From: an uncultured Ezakiella sp.
GTDB taxonomy: Bacteria; Bacillota; Clostridia; Tissierellales; Peptoniphilaceae
Assembly (NCBI GenBank): GCA_947293975.1
Contig: CAMYPV010000026.1
Span: forward strand, 1-15,366
DNA: 15,366 bases
Direction of reading: 5' to 3'
In this document: positions 14,524-15,366 of the stretch, in pieces
Position numbering within the stretch: position 1 is the first letter of the stretch
How the letters are laid out: each line of letters begins with the position of its first letter
Translations under genes and position numbers: made by a program
The notes under the pieces: model-generated
Told to the model about the DNA's origin: nothing
Seen by the model: the letters and a program-made list of their open reading frames with translations, nothing else
Database searches by the model: none

Positions 14524-14552
14524 AGCAGCTGTGAAATATCAGCTGTTTTTTT
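14524..14552 (+). terminator. Terminator after apt
   Basis: CAGCTG (14526-14531) pairs with CAGCTG (14540-14545), extended by two pairs, around an eight-base loop and followed by seven T's (14546-14552). It starts a few bases after the apt stop. Confidence 0.85.
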
Positions 14553-14604
14553 GTGCTGATTTTAAACGCGCGCTCTCGGGTATCAATCAAAAAAGGAGAG
14601 AAAT

Positions 14605-15120
14605 ATGCAAAAAATAAACCAAATCAAATCGAAACTCGCTGATGAAATAGAAACTCTATACATGAAAGACGACGAAAACTTCTTTACAAAACATCTCGCG
14701 TGTCTGCAAAAAATCTTTAAAAACGCAAAAGAAAGCGCGCTCGAAGACGTTATGAACGACATATTTCAAGAAGATATCAACAACATAGAGGACCTCACAA
14801 TAACCTCAAGTAACATCGCCGTCATACTTGAAACCAAGTACAAATTGGTAAATATCGGCAGCTTCTTGGCGCCAATATGGAAATTTTTATTCCCGTTTGT
14901 ACTCTCATTTGGTGCTATTTTGCTGACGGTAAACTCGATTAGAGACCTCAATGTCAAAAGACTCTTTGGCATCAATTGGCCAACGTTCATCATAATCGTG
15001 ATATCGCTAATCGGCATTGCAGTGCTTGCAAGCCAATTCATCACCAAGACGCGTCACAAGAGAATGTTCGCAGTGTATATCAAAGAACGTTTAGATTTTA
15101 TAATATTAAAAGAAAAATAA
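14605..15120 (+). CDS. Unrecognised two-helix membrane protein
   Basis: I do not recognise this 171-residue protein. The first 80 residues are charged and mostly helical (KSKLADEIETLYMKDDENFF, then ESALEDVMNDIFQEDINNIE). Two membrane segments follow, about 88-110 (FLAPIWKFLFPFVLSFGAILL) and 126-146 (PTFIIIVISLIGIAVLASQFI), joined by a short loop, and a basic tail ends the protein. The arrangement suggests a cytoplasmic N-terminal domain anchored in the membrane. The ATG follows AAAAAAGGAGAG. It stands alone between two terminators; I see no good promoter in the short gap upstream (14553-14604). Confidence 0.8.
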   Translation: MQKINQIKSKLADEIETLYMKDDENFFTKHLACLQKIFKNAKESALEDVMNDIFQEDINNIEDLTITSSNIAVILETKYKLVNIGSFLAPIWKFLFPFVLSFGAILLTVNSIRDLNVKRLFGINWPTFIIIVISLIGIAVLASQFITKTRHKRMFAVYIKERLDFIILKEK

Positions 15121-15139
15121 CGCCACGTGGCGTTTTTTT
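15119..15139 (+). terminator. Terminator after the two-helix membrane protein
   Basis: A perfect 16-bp palindrome AACGCCACGTGGCGTT (15119-15134) starts at the end of the stop codon, and seven T's (15133-15139) follow. As RNA it folds with a GCC/GGC core and an ACGT loop. Confidence 0.85.
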
Positions 15140-15221
15140 ATTGCAAAAAATATATTGTTGTGAAACATTGTACTCAACCGCAACACCTTTTGGAAACACA
15201 TTTGGCATTGAAGCCCTAGTC

Positions 15222-15366
15222 TTATACTGTTCTGTTAAATTCCTCTATAATTTCTTTATTTTCTAAGATCTTTTTAAATTGCTTTAGTCTTTCTTTAATA
15301 GAATTTTCATCTTTTATTGTTAGTTCCAGTGTTTTCTTTTCATCGAGTAATTCTTCTTTTTGTTTT
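15222..15366 (-). pseudogene. C-terminal end of a probable large serine recombinase, apparently truncated
   Basis: The frame is open from the right edge and gives 47 codons before TAA. The sequence is highly charged and ends ERLKQFKKILENKEIIEEFNRTV. This resembles the late coiled region of clostridial large serine recombinases, in which E-F-N/D-R is normally followed by a conserved F/L-x-x-(I/V)-(I/V)-E-K-(V/I) helix and further residues. Here a stop comes directly after NRTV, so the extreme C-terminus seems lost. The N-terminal catalytic domain is outside the window, so the call rests on a short stretch and memory of the family. If right, it marks the edge or remnant of an integrative element. 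The bases between this stop and the terminator at 15139 (about 80) hold no gene I can support. Confidence 0.45.

Noticed and set aside
15119..15134. Palindrome with a CACGTG centre, considered as another parS
   Set aside because: The outer bases are AACG/CGTT rather than TGTT/AACA, and the T-run directly after it fits a terminator better.
14976..15266. Plus-strand open frame of 96 codons over the end of the two-helix membrane gene
   Set aside because: It shadows the real gene, crosses the terminator, and has no ribosome site; composition fits a non-coding frame.
1..15366. CRISPR arrays, tRNA or rRNA genes, and IS elements
   Set aside because: No regularly spaced direct repeats, no tRNA-like cloverleaf or TTCGA-type arm in context, and no transposase gene were seen; the only mobility signal is the short recombinase tail at the right edge.

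Overview
The window is AT-rich DNA with tightly packed operons, strong GGAGG-type ribosome sites and rho-independent terminators. Together with WhiA, a GrdX-like protein, a DUF4446 protein next to parA/parB, and CbiMNQO under a cobalamin riboswitch, this points to a low-GC anaerobic Firmicute. A Clostridia/Tissierellia relative, perhaps of the Peptoniphilaceae, is my best guess; that placement is inference.

Layout. (1) 1-3234, plus strand: the 3' end of a multi-pass membrane protein gene, then a Nudix hydrolase overlapping a short whiA, a grdX-like gene, and an RlmD/TrmA-type RNA m5U methyltransferase without the usual Fe-S cysteines. (2) 3236-3296: two hairpins back to back that end the converging transcripts. 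(3) 3295-6147, minus strand: three single-gene units, each with its own promoter and/or terminator: a DUF4080-type radical SAM protein, an HxlR-family regulator with a dyad inside its promoter, and an unrecognised four-helix membrane protein. (4) 6265-8982, plus strand: a sigma-A-type promoter, a cobalamin riboswitch whose platform buries the ribosome site in a hairpin followed by seven T's, then cbiM-cbiN-cbiQ-cbiO, a cobalt ECF transporter. (5) 8976-10686: two identical 16-bp parS palindromes and parA-parB, the chromosome partition (ParABS) module; the first parS lies inside a 30-bp palindrome that also looks like the cbi terminator. (6) 10708-14518, plus strand: a PhzF-family protein, an FchA-like cyclodeaminase/cyclohydrolase, a class V aminotransferase/cysteine desulfurase, a DUF4446 protein and adenine phosphoribosyltransferase. 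(7) 14605-15366: an unrecognised two-helix membrane protein with its own terminator, then on the minus strand the C-terminal end of what looks like a truncated large serine recombinase, suggesting a mobile-element border at the right edge.

The genes mostly do housekeeping: chromosome segregation (parS, ParA, ParB), cobalt uptake repressed by B12, one-carbon and sulfur/PLP chemistry, purine salvage and RNA modification. I see no clear new defence or metabolic system. The points most worth a second look are the dual-use parS/terminator palindrome, the riboswitch platform, the HxlR operator, the whiA cluster lacking rapZ/yvcK and carrying grdX, the cysteine-free methyltransferase, and the recombinase remnant.
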